Both the position numbers and the translations under genes were made by a program. 64,000 nucleotides of DNA from positions 248,001 to 312,000 of the forward strand of contig NZ_CP082165.1 in NCBI RefSeq assembly GCF_023101685.1, given 5' to 3'. The notes beneath the pieces are model-generated. The model saw only the letters and a list, made by a program, of their open reading frames with translations. It did not search any database and was not told the DNA's origin. Below, piece by piece: positions 16,677 through 24,223 of the stretch (the first letter of the stretch is position 1; each line of letters opens with the position of its first letter). This DNA is from Bradyrhizobium sp. 186. Its GTDB lineage: Bacteria; Pseudomonadota; Alphaproteobacteria; Rhizobiales; Xanthobacteraceae.

Positions 16677-17724
16677 AGTCGCTCTCCTCGATGCCTCCGA
16701 TCGCGCGGCGCTCTTCGGCGAAACCGGAGCGGCACGTGGCGTCGCCAATACCGTCATCGAGAAAGACTTCTGGGTCTGCTGGACCCTGAAGCGCCTTTTC
16801 GAGGTGCCGAACAAAGACGCGCCCACTCTGATCTTCAAGGGTGGGACGTCCTTGTCAAAGGCGTTCGGCGCGATCCGCCGTTTCTCCGAGGACATTGACC
16901 TGTCATTCGATCGCGCCGATCTCGGTTACACCGGAAATCGCGATCCCGAACAGGAAGGGATCAGCAGGAAGCAGGCCGGCAAGCTCATCGAAGATCTCGT
17001 CGCTGACGTTGCGAAGCACATTGCCGAGAAGCTGCTGCCCGCCCTTCGTGCGGCGATCGCCAAACATCTCGGTGAGCCGACAGCGGGCGAATGGTCGCTG
17101 CAGATCGACGCGAGCGATCCGCAGACCGTGAACTTCCATTATCCAACCGCGCTGAGCAAGGAGGCGTATGAAGGCATGGCCTACATCACTCCGCGGGTGA
17201 AGCTGGAGTTTGGCGCACGCGGCGATCCCTGGCCAACAGAAGACAAGACCATCCGGCCCTATGCGGCGGACGACTTTCCAGGGTTCTTCGAGGAGCCGGA
17301 TTGTACCGTGACTGTGCTCTCGGCGCGGCGCACGTTCTGGGAAAAAGCCACGGCGCTGCACGCCGAGGCGCACCGTCCGAAGGACTCGCCAACGCCGCAA
17401 TATTTCTCGCGGCACTACTACGACATCGCGATGCTGCTCGACACCGAGGATGGAAAGGCCGCGGCTTCCGACTTCGAGCTGCTCGGGCAGGTCGCGAAGC
17501 ACAAGGCGATCTTTTTTCGCTCAGCTTGGGCCAGCTACGACACAGCACGGCCAGGGAAGTTGCAGCTGATGCCGCCGAAGGCGCGCCAGAACGACCTGCG
17601 CGCCGACTATCGCGACATGGCGCCGATGATGTTCGACGACAAGCCGCTGGACTTTGACGAAATCCTCGCGCGCATCCAGAAGCTGCAAGACACGATAAAC
17701 GGGTCGACTTCAGCTTCCCAATAG
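16669..17724 (+). CDS. abiEii: AbiEii-type nucleotidyltransferase toxin
   Basis: 351-residue nucleotidyltransferase-fold toxin. The key motif is FKGGTSLSKAFGAIRRFSED followed by IDLSF, giving the GS...D-x-D catalytic pattern (GTSLSK, EDIDLS). EKDFWVCWTLKRLF near the N-terminus and FSRHYYDIAMLL near residue 250 are family signatures. I chose the ATG at 16669, overlapping the antitoxin stop. Such toxins modify tRNA or block growth on phage infection or plasmid loss. Confidence 0.85.
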   Translation: MDRVALLDASDRAALFGETGAARGVANTVIEKDFWVCWTLKRLFEVPNKDAPTLIFKGGTSLSKAFGAIRRFSEDIDLSFDRADLGYTGNRDPEQEGISRKQAGKLIEDLVADVAKHIAEKLLPALRAAIAKHLGEPTAGEWSLQIDASDPQTVNFHYPTALSKEAYEGMAYITPRVKLEFGARGDPWPTEDKTIRPYAADDFPGFFEEPDCTVTVLSARRTFWEKATALHAEAHRPKDSPTPQYFSRHYYDIAMLLDTEDGKAAASDFELLGQVAKHKAIFFRSAWASYDTARPGKLQLMPPKARQNDLRADYRDMAPMMFDDKPLDFDEILARIQKLQDTINGSTSASQ

Positions 17725-17824
17725 CCTGCCACGCCCATAGCGGGTGGAGCGCCACGCCGCAGGATTTAAGGCGCCGCACATGGTCAGGAGCTCGTCGTTC
17801 GGGTACGGATCTTCACGCGAAGAC

Positions 17825-17846
17825 GGCCCCGCCTTTCGGCGGGGCC
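17825..17846 (-). terminator. Hairpin 3' of DUF736 copy 2
   Basis: GGCCCCGCC-TTTC-GGCGGGGCC, a 9-bp GC stem 14 bases beyond the stop of the DUF736 gene, without a T run. It is comparable to the hairpin at the end of the 47-residue gene at 4537. Confidence 0.5.
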
Positions 17847-17859
17847 GCTGCGTCGGCCG

Positions 17860-18171
17860 TCAATCCCGGCTGGGGCGGGACCAGATGAGCTGGAGACCTT
17901 CCTGGCCTTCCACCTCGATCAGGGTGGCGTAGATCGGAGCCGGGAAGCTCGGGTCGTCCAGCTTGACTGAGAGGTAATCGCGCTCAGTGTCCCTGGCGGT
18001 CTTCTGCCAAGCCGCTCCCAGCTCGACATTACCGGCGAAGATGCGGAAGTGCGGTCCCTTGTCGGAGGGGTTCTCGACCCGGACCAGCTTGGCTTTGGCA
18101 TTGAGGGCGAGAGTGCGAACCGTGCCGGTGAAGCCGTTGCCGGTTGAGGTGAAGATGCCGATGGTCGCCAT
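17860..18171 (-). CDS. DUF736 family protein, copy 2
   Basis: 103 residues starting [20 protein letters not shown] and ending WSRPSRD. It is colinear and very similar to copy 1 at 4752-5063, sharing the block SDKGPHFRI and most of the last 50 residues. The function of DUF736 is unknown; it is a marker of rhizobial plasmids and integrative elements. The leader is also duplicated, including the GGCCGCG hairpin 26 bases upstream. Confidence 0.87.
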   Translation of the reverse strand: MATIGIFTSTGNGFTGTVRTLALNAKAKLVRVENPSDKGPHFRIFAGNVELGAAWQKTARDTERDYLSVKLDDPSFPAPIYATLIEVEGQEGLQLIWSRPSRD

Positions 18172-18196
18172 TGTCGTGTCCTTTTTCAGTTTCCCG

Positions 18197-18215
18197 GGCC
18201 GCGCCCATCGCGGCC
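18197..18215 (-). promoter_or_regulatory. Leader hairpin upstream of DUF736 copy 2
   Basis: GGCCGCGCCCATCGCGGCC, a perfect 7-bp stem with a CCCAT loop, 26 bases from the start codon. It is identical in sequence to the hairpin in front of ardC (19784-19802). Confidence 0.6.
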
Positions 18216-18578
18216 TCGATGGCTGGCGACAGACCGGAGGCGGTCGACCCGCACCCCGAAGGGGCCGGCACGAAGTAAAGGGCAGCCAGGGCACGACTTT
18301 CTTGTCTTGCGCGAGGAATGGACGCGCAGCGGCCCAGGGGAAGAAAGTCGCAACCGGCTGTTGCGGGGGTAAGAGCGAGGCGGCGCTTAAGCGACGACGC
18401 CCTTCGGTCAGACATGCCAATCGAGGACGACGTGGGTGGTGCCAGAAGAAACGGCCGAGGAACACGAACTGCGATCATCGAAACCTTGACGGGGAAAGAA
18501 CCCGATCACTATCACCTTACACCTGACAATTCCTCACGCTTGCTGGTCGAAGCCCGAATCCTGAAGTAAGCACGCTGC
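18216..18578. other. Gene-free region upstream of DUF736 copy 2
   Basis: No gene recognised. The first 200 bases are similar to 5107-5300 upstream of DUF736 copy 1, so the duplication includes the leader. Confidence 0.5.
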
Positions 18579-18839
18579 TCAGCCGTCAAGAGTCACGCGG
18601 CCCGCAAAGTGAACCCGCAGGCCGCGAATGAGATTTGCTCGGCAAAGCCGACGCCCCGTGCAAAGCCAGAACGTTGCCCGCCCTCGAAGGAAGCCAAGCA
18701 AGATTCCCGTCAGGTCCCGCAGCACGAGGAATAAAGGGTCAGCTATAGCGGCCAAGTAAGGGGCTGCGGTCTCTGCGCTGATCGCCGGATAAGTAAGGGC
18801 CGGGAATCGCCGGCGCCAATCACGGTGTGCGCTCATCAT
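18579..18839 (-). CDS. Possible small protein downstream of ardC
   Basis: An 86-codon frame starting MMSAHRDWRRRFPALT whose ATG overlaps the ardC stop (ATGA), which suggests coupling. It has a hydrophobic middle (YLAAIADPLFLVLRDLTGIL). No family is recognised and the codon use is less regular than in neighbouring genes, so this may be a chance frame. Confidence 0.35.
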   Translation of the reverse strand: MMSAHRDWRRRFPALTYPAISAETAAPYLAAIADPLFLVLRDLTGILLGFLRGRATFWLCTGRRLCRANLIRGLRVHFAGRVTLDG

Positions 18840-19762
18840 GCTGCCTCCTCGACACCTGCGGCTTTCTGCTGCAGGTCGTGCAGATAGGCGACGGCGCGTT
18901 GCGCATGCGCGGCAGCCGAGAAGATAAAGCGCTTCTCATTAGACAAGACCTCCAACCACGACTTGACATAGCTTGCATGATCCGGACGGGGTTCAAGTTC
19001 GGGAACGATCCCGAGATCCGCGCAGAGGAAGCAGCTGCCTAGTTCGGCAATGAGCTCTTCGCGCGCGCGTTCGCTGCGATCCTTGCCGTAACGGCTGAGA
19101 TCGCGATTGACGCGGTGAGCGGGAGCGGTCCAATGCACGGTCTCATGGGCTCTGACGGCAACATAGGAGGCCGTGTCGCGAAAACATTCGATCGGCGGCA
19201 TCTGAATATGATCGGACGAGGGCGCGTAAAACGCCATCGGGCCGCCGTGCCGAACAATCGCGCCGGTGTTGGCAAAGAAAGCGTCGGCGTGCGCGTTGCG
19301 CTCGATCGTTGATGCGACGACGGGCGGCCGACCATAATAATGCGCGGGCAAGCTATCGATTTGATCGACGCAAAAGACGGTATAGGCTTTGAGGAAGGGG
19401 ATATCCCGTTCGACTTCGTCGCCGTGAGCGTCGGTCTCCATCTTGGTGAAGCGGCTCGCATACACCACAGCGCTGCCGGTCTCGCCCTTACGGACATGCG
19501 CGCCGAGTTCGCTGGCCTGCTTGAACGTCATCCAGATCGGAGAGCGGAAGCCGCGCGCAACGGCTTCTGACCAAAGCAGCACGACGTTGATACCCGTATA
19601 GGGCTGGCCGTTGTGTCGCAGCGGCCGCGTGATGCGGTCCGCTATATTCGCGGCGGTCCAGGGTTGAACCCAGGGGCGCACGCCGCGTTCGAGCTCGGCG
19701 ATGATGCGGTCCGTGATCCGGGCGTACAGGTCGCCTCGCGACTTTTCTCCGTTCCTGCTCAT
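18836..19762 (-). CDS. ardC: ArdC-like antirestriction protein
   Basis: 308 residues. The N-terminal ssDNA-binding ArdC domain (about 10-130) shows the family pattern PWVQPWTAANIADRITRPLR, then NGQPYTGINVVLLWSEA. The C-terminal zincin-like metallopeptidase domain has HETVH at about residue 206 and a downstream EELIAELGSCFLC glutamate. ArdC protects incoming single-stranded plasmid DNA from restriction. The ATG at 19762 has GGAGG 9 bases upstream. A GC hairpin lies 22 bases upstream of the start. Confidence 0.9.
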   Translation of the reverse strand: MSRNGEKSRGDLYARITDRIIAELERGVRPWVQPWTAANIADRITRPLRHNGQPYTGINVVLLWSEAVARGFRSPIWMTFKQASELGAHVRKGETGSAVVYASRFTKMETDAHGDEVERDIPFLKAYTVFCVDQIDSLPAHYYGRPPVVASTIERNAHADAFFANTGAIVRHGGPMAFYAPSSDHIQMPPIECFRDTASYVAVRAHETVHWTAPAHRVNRDLSRYGKDRSERAREELIAELGSCFLCADLGIVPELEPRPDHASYVKSWLEVLSNEKRFIFSAAAHAQRAVAYLHDLQQKAAGVEEAA

Positions 19763-19783
19763 TATAATAACCTCCGTTCGGGA

Positions 19784-19802
19784 GGCCGCGCCCATCGCGG
19801 CC
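19784..19802 (-). promoter_or_regulatory. Leader hairpin upstream of ardC
   Basis: GGCCGCGCCCATCGCGGCC, the same 19 bases as at 18197-18215, 22 bases upstream of the ardC start and touching the ribosome binding site region. Confidence 0.6.
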
Positions 19803-19985
19803 CCTCACGGGGTCCGCCACCGCCGGCCTCGAAGTCCGCGCACCCGAAGGGCCGAAGCAGCGCGAAGGACGGCGAAACCGTTGCGCGGACATCGGGTCCG
19901 GCGCAGGACCACGGACGGGGAGGGGCCGACGATGGCGAGCAACACGAACGGCGGTCCCCTCTGTTGCCAGCAGCGACACTAAAGA

Positions 19986-20056
19986 GGGCCGGTCTCGTGG
20001 ACCGGCCCCGTTAGGTGGCTTCAGTGGGAAGAGGCGCGGGGCCGAGGCCCCGCGCC
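19986..20056 (-). terminator. Two GC hairpins 3' of the 195-residue gene
   Basis: The first is an 11-bp stem with a 2-base loop at 20033-20056, 6 bases from the stop codon at 20062. The second, GGGCCGGTC-TCGTG-GACCGGCCC, is at 19986-20008. Neither has a T run. They probably form the mRNA end. Confidence 0.55.
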
Positions 20057-20061
20057 GACGG

Positions 20062-20649
20062 TCAGTCGAACGCCGACATCTGCGTCTTGGCCGCTTTCCG
20101 GCCGACGGTGTCGGTCGTGTTGTCGACGGGACGCTCGAAAGGCTTCCAGGTCTCGCCGACGACCTGTTCGTAGGCGGCGACGGCGCCTTCGGCGGCCATG
20201 CGAAGCGCGTGAGCCTGCGCGCCCATGTCGGCGGCGAATTCACGCTTGCGCTGTGCCTGGCTATCGAAGCCGACCGGACCGTCGAGGTCCTCATCGCGGC
20301 TGTCGTTGGCGAGCTTGGCGGTCGCATCTCGCGCTTCGGTGACTGCCCGGGTGTAGAACTGGCCGGCGCCGTGGGCCGACGCGACATAAGCACCGACGAT
20401 CCGTTGCAGGTGGATCTGCATGGCGCGTTCGCTCAGGCCATCCTTGAGTGCGTCGGCGGTCTCGATGACGAGCCGCTCGTGCAAGTCGCGGATGCCGTCG
20501 CTGTCGAGGACCGCAAGGCCGAAGCTCTCGGAAATGCGCAGTGTCTGTGCGGCGTCGGGGCAGACGAGGCGGACCATTTCGAGCGTCGTGCCGCGGCGGA
20601 GCGGGATGACACGGGCGGAGGAGCGGGGGGAGCGGACGGTCTTGGTCAT
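20062..20649 (-). CDS. Hypothetical protein of rhizobial plasmid module
   Basis: 195 residues starting MTKTVRSPRSSARVIPLRRG. Mostly helical and charged, with a possible coiled segment (LHERLVIETADALKDGLSER) and no membrane segment. It lies between ardC and the DUF7007/ParB block on the same strand. I recall similar proteins next to ArdC on rhizobial plasmids but cannot name the family. A strong hairpin stands 28 bases upstream and two more follow the stop. Confidence 0.7.
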   Translation of the reverse strand: MTKTVRSPRSSARVIPLRRGTTLEMVRLVCPDAAQTLRISESFGLAVLDSDGIRDLHERLVIETADALKDGLSERAMQIHLQRIVGAYVASAHGAGQFYTRAVTEARDATAKLANDSRDEDLDGPVGFDSQAQRKREFAADMGAQAHALRMAAEGAVAAYEQVVGETWKPFERPVDNTTDTVGRKAAKTQMSAFD

Positions 20650-20676
20650 GATGAGATCCTTTCTCGGTTTCGCCTT

Positions 20677-20707
20677 GGGAAGCGACGGGCCCTTTGCCGT
20701 CGCTCCC
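20677..20707 (-). promoter_or_regulatory. Leader hairpin upstream of the 195-residue gene
   Basis: AGCGACGG pairs with CCGTCGCT around an 8-base loop, with three more G-C pairs outside a bulged A. The stem begins about 28 bases upstream of the start codon, the same placement as the other leader hairpins. Confidence 0.5.
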
Positions 20708-21040
20708 TCGGGTGCGGTCGACCAGAACCGGCTTCAGCGGGTCGCTTCAGGGGGCGGTGGCTGCCAAGGCGAGCATGGGTGGGTTGTGGACGAGCGGGCC
20801 CTTAGGCCTGCGAAGAACGCGGCCCCCCAACGCGAGACGGCGGCCGCCGATCGCTTCGCGACTTGCCCTTGAAGCGGACCGCGGCCGGTTCAGACCGCAG
20901 CACAAACCGAGGGAGCGACGGCCTAGGGTCAGCGTGGGGCCGAAACCGTGAAAGGTCGGGCCAAACCCGCTGAACTCCCCGCCTCAACATGAAGTGTTCG
21001 CACGCGCCGCTTGCGCCCGAATTGGTGGGTCCTTCCTCAC
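20708..21040. other. Gene-free region
   Basis: About 330 bases between two minus-strand genes, with no gene or clear repeat recognised. Confidence 0.45.
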
Positions 21041-21364
21041 TCACCGCAACGCGTCGGAAGCGCGCTGGCGCGCCCGAAACTCGGCGATCGCCGTCTCCTG
21101 CCGATCGAGCTTGCGCGTGAGAGCGTCGATCTCGCCGCGACGAGCCAAGGCGAGCTCCGCGACATGCTGCCGAAACAGACGCTCGTCCGCGTTCGTCCAG
21201 CTCGACGCGCTCCGGCCGTGCTGCCGGCGTTTCGCCCGATCGGTGGTCGTCAGCCGTTCGGCACGTGACGCGATCTGGCGCTCGATGACGCCGAGACGAC
21301 GCTGCGTCTCGGCTTGCGTGGCTTCCATGCGCGCGAGGAGGTGTCGGTCTTGAGGCTCGATCAT
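21041..21364 (-). CDS. Hypothetical coiled-coil protein, 107 residues
   Basis: Starts MIEPQDRHLLARMEATQAET. It is strongly charged and alpha-helical throughout, with heptad-like repeats (RRLGVIERQIASRAERL and LTRKLDRQETAIAEFRARQR), so it is probably a coiled coil. The ATG overlaps the stop of the preceding gene (ATGA), the last in a chain of three small coupled genes. No family is recognised. Confidence 0.65.
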   Translation of the reverse strand: MIEPQDRHLLARMEATQAETQRRLGVIERQIASRAERLTTTDRAKRRQHGRSASSWTNADERLFRQHVAELALARRGEIDALTRKLDRQETAIAEFRARQRASDALR

Positions 21365-21603
21365 CGCTCCGTCCCCACGGACCATAGGGGAAAGGCGGAT
21401 TCGACGGGCGTGTATTCGTCCGCAAGGGAGACCGCGGCGATGGATGAGGCGACGTCGTCGCCGGCGCCCGCAAGCGCCGAATCGATGCCGGCGTGCTTGC
21501 GCATGCCTGGCGTGGGGATGCCGTCGAGTGCGTAGGCGATGGCGCTCTCGGGATGATGGTACGCGTGCACGAGGAGATTGACGGCCACATGGTAAACCTT
21601 CAT
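21361..21603 (-). CDS. Hypothetical protein, 80 residues
   Basis: Starts MKVYHVAVNLLVHAYHHPES. A small mixed alpha/beta protein with a His-rich N-terminus. It is coupled to both neighbours by ATGA overlaps (21361-21364 and 21600-21603), which supports it as a real gene. Function unknown. Confidence 0.65.
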   Translation of the reverse strand: MKVYHVAVNLLVHAYHHPESAIAYALDGIPTPGMRKHAGIDSALAGAGDDVASSIAAVSLADEYTPVESAFPLWSVGTER

Positions 21604-21803
21604 GGCTGGATCTCCTTTCTGTCGACATCAGCCGGGTAGGGATTCGGCGCGTGGATGGATACGCGCACGGCGCGCCTCCAAGCGTCGGTGCCGGTGAAAT
21701 GCCGTCGGAGCCGCGGATGCCGGACGACGAGCACCGGCGTTTCGCCGTCCTCGGCAGTGGCCGTGTGCCAGCCGAAGGCTTTGGCAATGAGGCGCCAGGG
21801 CAT
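21600..21803 (-). CDS. Hypothetical basic protein, 67 residues
   Basis: Starts MPWRLIAKAFGWHTATAEDG. Basic, with VLVVRHPRLRRHF in the middle. It lies 3 bases after the stop of the DUF7007-like gene and overlaps the next gene by ATGA, so it is the fourth member of a tight minus-strand operon. Function unknown. Confidence 0.6.
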   Translation of the reverse strand: MPWRLIAKAFGWHTATAEDGETPVLVVRHPRLRRHFTGTDAWRRAVRVSIHAPNPYPADVDRKEIQP

Positions 21804-21806
21804 GGG

Positions 21807-22673
21807 TCACCTCCAGCCGACGAAGTCGGAGGGGCCGCCGTAGACCCGGTGGCGGGTCTCATCGATCACGAAGCCGAAGCGGCCCACCTGATATTCGTCG
21901 GAAGGGACGAGGAAGCGACGCTCCTCAGTCCCCGGCCCGCGCTTGCCGCCCGGCGTGGCGACAGTTTCGACGAAGCCGGGCGCGTGCTTCGAGGTGATAG
22001 CCGACACGACGATCCAGTCCCGCGCGTGCGCCTGCTCGAAGGCGCGGCGGTCCTTTTCGTAGGACTCGCCCGACTTGAGGATCGCGCCGAATATCGTTTC
22101 CCAGGCGTCCGGCCAACTGTCCTTGATCGTTCTCTCGGCGCAACGACGTTCGAACGCCGTGAAGAGATGCGGGAAGGTGATCGCCACGATCGCCCATTCG
22201 GCATCTTCCTCGTACCAGCCGCCCTTCGAGCGCAGCAGGGGGTGGACTTTGCGGTTTTGCTCGGCCGAGAGCTTGAAACCGCCGTGCCCAGCCGCAGAAT
22301 GCGCCGTAACGCCTTCAGCGTAGACGGTCGCGCCCTGCGAGGTGCCCCAAGGCGTGTGGTCGCGCGAATGGACTTCGACGCGACCGAGCATCTTGCGCTC
22401 GCGTTGATGCTCGGCGTTTTCGAGCACGGCGTTGCGAAACGCCGTCTCGTCGGCGAGCTCGCCGGAATGTCCGTAGAAATCGCCGCGCGTCCACTCGCCC
22501 ATCGGGCGGGAGATGCGCCAGCCCGTGACGAGATAATGCCGCCCGTCGCGGGCCGGCGCCATCGCAAAGGCCGTCTCGCCGACAATTGCGACGAGAAGGC
22601 CGTCAGCGCTTCGGCCAAAAGAGATGCCCGGGGTTTCAAGGGCTTCGTCGGAAGCAGGAGATGACGCGTTCAT
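21807..22673 (-). CDS. DUF7007-like plasmid protein
   Basis: 288 residues starting MNASSPASDEALETPGISFG. The middle contains TPWGTSQGATVYAEGVTAHS, then AGHGGFKLSAEQNRKVHP and KGGWYEEDAEWAIVAI, which I associate with DUF7007 (name from memory). The ATG overlaps the ParB-like stop (ATGA), so it is co-translated. It probably belongs to plasmid establishment or maintenance, but no activity can be assigned. Confidence 0.7.
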   Translation of the reverse strand: MNASSPASDEALETPGISFGRSADGLLVAIVGETAFAMAPARDGRHYLVTGWRISRPMGEWTRGDFYGHSGELADETAFRNAVLENAEHQRERKMLGRVEVHSRDHTPWGTSQGATVYAEGVTAHSAAGHGGFKLSAEQNRKVHPLLRSKGGWYEEDAEWAIVAITFPHLFTAFERRCAERTIKDSWPDAWETIFGAILKSGESYEKDRRAFEQAHARDWIVVSAITSKHAPGFVETVATPGGKRGPGTEERRFLVPSDEYQVGRFGFVIDETRHRVYGGPSDFVGWR

Positions 22674-23968
22674 GCCGCGGTCCTCCCCTCGATGATGTCG
22701 GGGCCTGCGTCGTCGGCCGTCACTTCTTCCAGCACGGCGTGCGGATAGCCGTGGCGCGTCAGCCACTCCTTCGCGTCGGCCTCATTCGTGGCGAGATGGA
22801 CGAGTTCGGCGTCGTCGCCGGAGCGGTCGAGCACGCGGACCGAGCCGATGGCCGGACGTTCGACGACGGTGAAGTGGAGCTTCGACTCGAGCGAAAACGT
22901 CCGGTGGACGCGGATCGCGATGACGCCGCCGACGCCATAGTCGACCTCGTGCAGGGTGAAACAGGCCGACAGCGAGATATTGCCGACGCCTCGTCCGCCC
23001 TGCTTTCGGATCAGGCGGCCCCTGCTGTTGCTGGACTGCCAGGCGGCGAGTTTCTTCCTGAATCGCGCCGGCGGCTGCGGCGTTCCGTCGGACCAGGCGA
23101 CGATCGAGCCGATGGGTGCGTCGTCGAAGACCCGCTCCGCCTTCGGGGGCAGCTTGACCTCACCATAGTTGGTGGCCTCCGCGATGAGGCCCTTCTTCGG
23201 CAAGTTGTTCGCCATCCACTCCTGCTGGGCTCCGAGGAAGGCCTCGACGTCCGTGGTATAGCGGCTGTCCTCGTCAGCCGGAGCAAACAGGTCCTCGACC
23301 CAGTGGATTCCGTAAGCCTGCGCAAGGTCTTCGCCGAAGCTCGCGTGGCGCGCGTGCATGCGGGTCTTCTGCAACGCTTGTGCGACACTCCACCAAGAGA
23401 CCTGCGGATCGGCCTTCGACGGCCTGTGCTTCTTCCAGACTTCCTTCTGCTCGTCGAGCGAGGCTGCGGCGATGGTGCGGAGCTGCTGCTCGTTCGGCAT
23501 GTCGCCCTTGGCCATGTGGTCGAGCATGGCGGGGAGCACGTTCGCCAGCAGGCGCAGCTTCCTGATCTGACGCACCGGCAGCGCGAGCGCGACGCCGATC
23601 GCCTCCTCGGTCCAGCCGAGCGCGACCAGGCGCTCGATCGCACGCCACTGGTCGACCGGGTTTAGCGCCTCCCGGGCGATGTTCTCGACAATCGAGCGCA
23701 TGGCGCCGTTGTCGTTCGCCGCCTCGTCGACGAGCACGTCGATCTCCTCGAGGCCGGCGGCGATCGCCTGCTTCACGCGGCGGTGGCCGGCATTGATGAC
23801 GTAGCCGTTGCCGCCGCCTGTCTCAGGCGTGATGACTGGCGGCTGGACGATGCCGACGGCCTTGATCGTGGCCAGCAGCAGGGCATCGGCCTGCGGCGTC
23901 GACTTCGTCTGGCGCATGCGGTCGGGGTTCTCCTTCAGCGCGCGCGGATCGACCTTGATGAGTTGCAT
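22670..23968 (-). CDS. ParB/RepB/Spo0J-like nuclease-domain protein
   Basis: 432 residues starting MQLIKVDPRALKENPDRMRQ. The N-terminal ParB-like domain (about 1-110) has the GHRR box (GYVINAGHRRVKQAI). A central HTH region (WTEEAIGVALALPVRQIRKL) is followed by a long C-terminal extension not seen in partition ParBs. It is the third ParB-type protein here and has no ParA partner, so I infer a regulatory or DNA-maintenance role. AGGAG lies 8 bases before the ATG at 23968. Confidence 0.82.
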   Translation of the reverse strand: MQLIKVDPRALKENPDRMRQTKSTPQADALLLATIKAVGIVQPPVITPETGGGNGYVINAGHRRVKQAIAAGLEEIDVLVDEAANDNGAMRSIVENIAREALNPVDQWRAIERLVALGWTEEAIGVALALPVRQIRKLRLLANVLPAMLDHMAKGDMPNEQQLRTIAAASLDEQKEVWKKHRPSKADPQVSWWSVAQALQKTRMHARHASFGEDLAQAYGIHWVEDLFAPADEDSRYTTDVEAFLGAQQEWMANNLPKKGLIAEATNYGEVKLPPKAERVFDDAPIGSIVAWSDGTPQPPARFRKKLAAWQSSNSRGRLIRKQGGRGVGNISLSACFTLHEVDYGVGGVIAIRVHRTFSLESKLHFTVVERPAIGSVRVLDRSGDDAELVHLATNEADAKEWLTRHGYPHAVLEEVTADDAGPDIIEGRTAA

Positions 23969-24223
23969 GGGAAGGCTCCTTTTTGGGATTGCGGACCGGC
24001 GCCGCCGGCCCTTGCTCGTCTTCTTCCCGAAGACACCCCTGGGCCCCGCGGAGCGGGCGGGCCGGTGCAACTGCGGCCGAGCATCCCTGGCCGGCAGGCC
24101 CAGCGGGGCAAAGCCCTGCGCAGGACGACGGGCTGGGATTGCGCAGGCGGCGGTTGAGCGCCAGCGTCGGCGGCCCGCCCGATCTGCGAGCGGGCCTTCT
24201 CCCTTCACCTCTCCTCCATTTTC

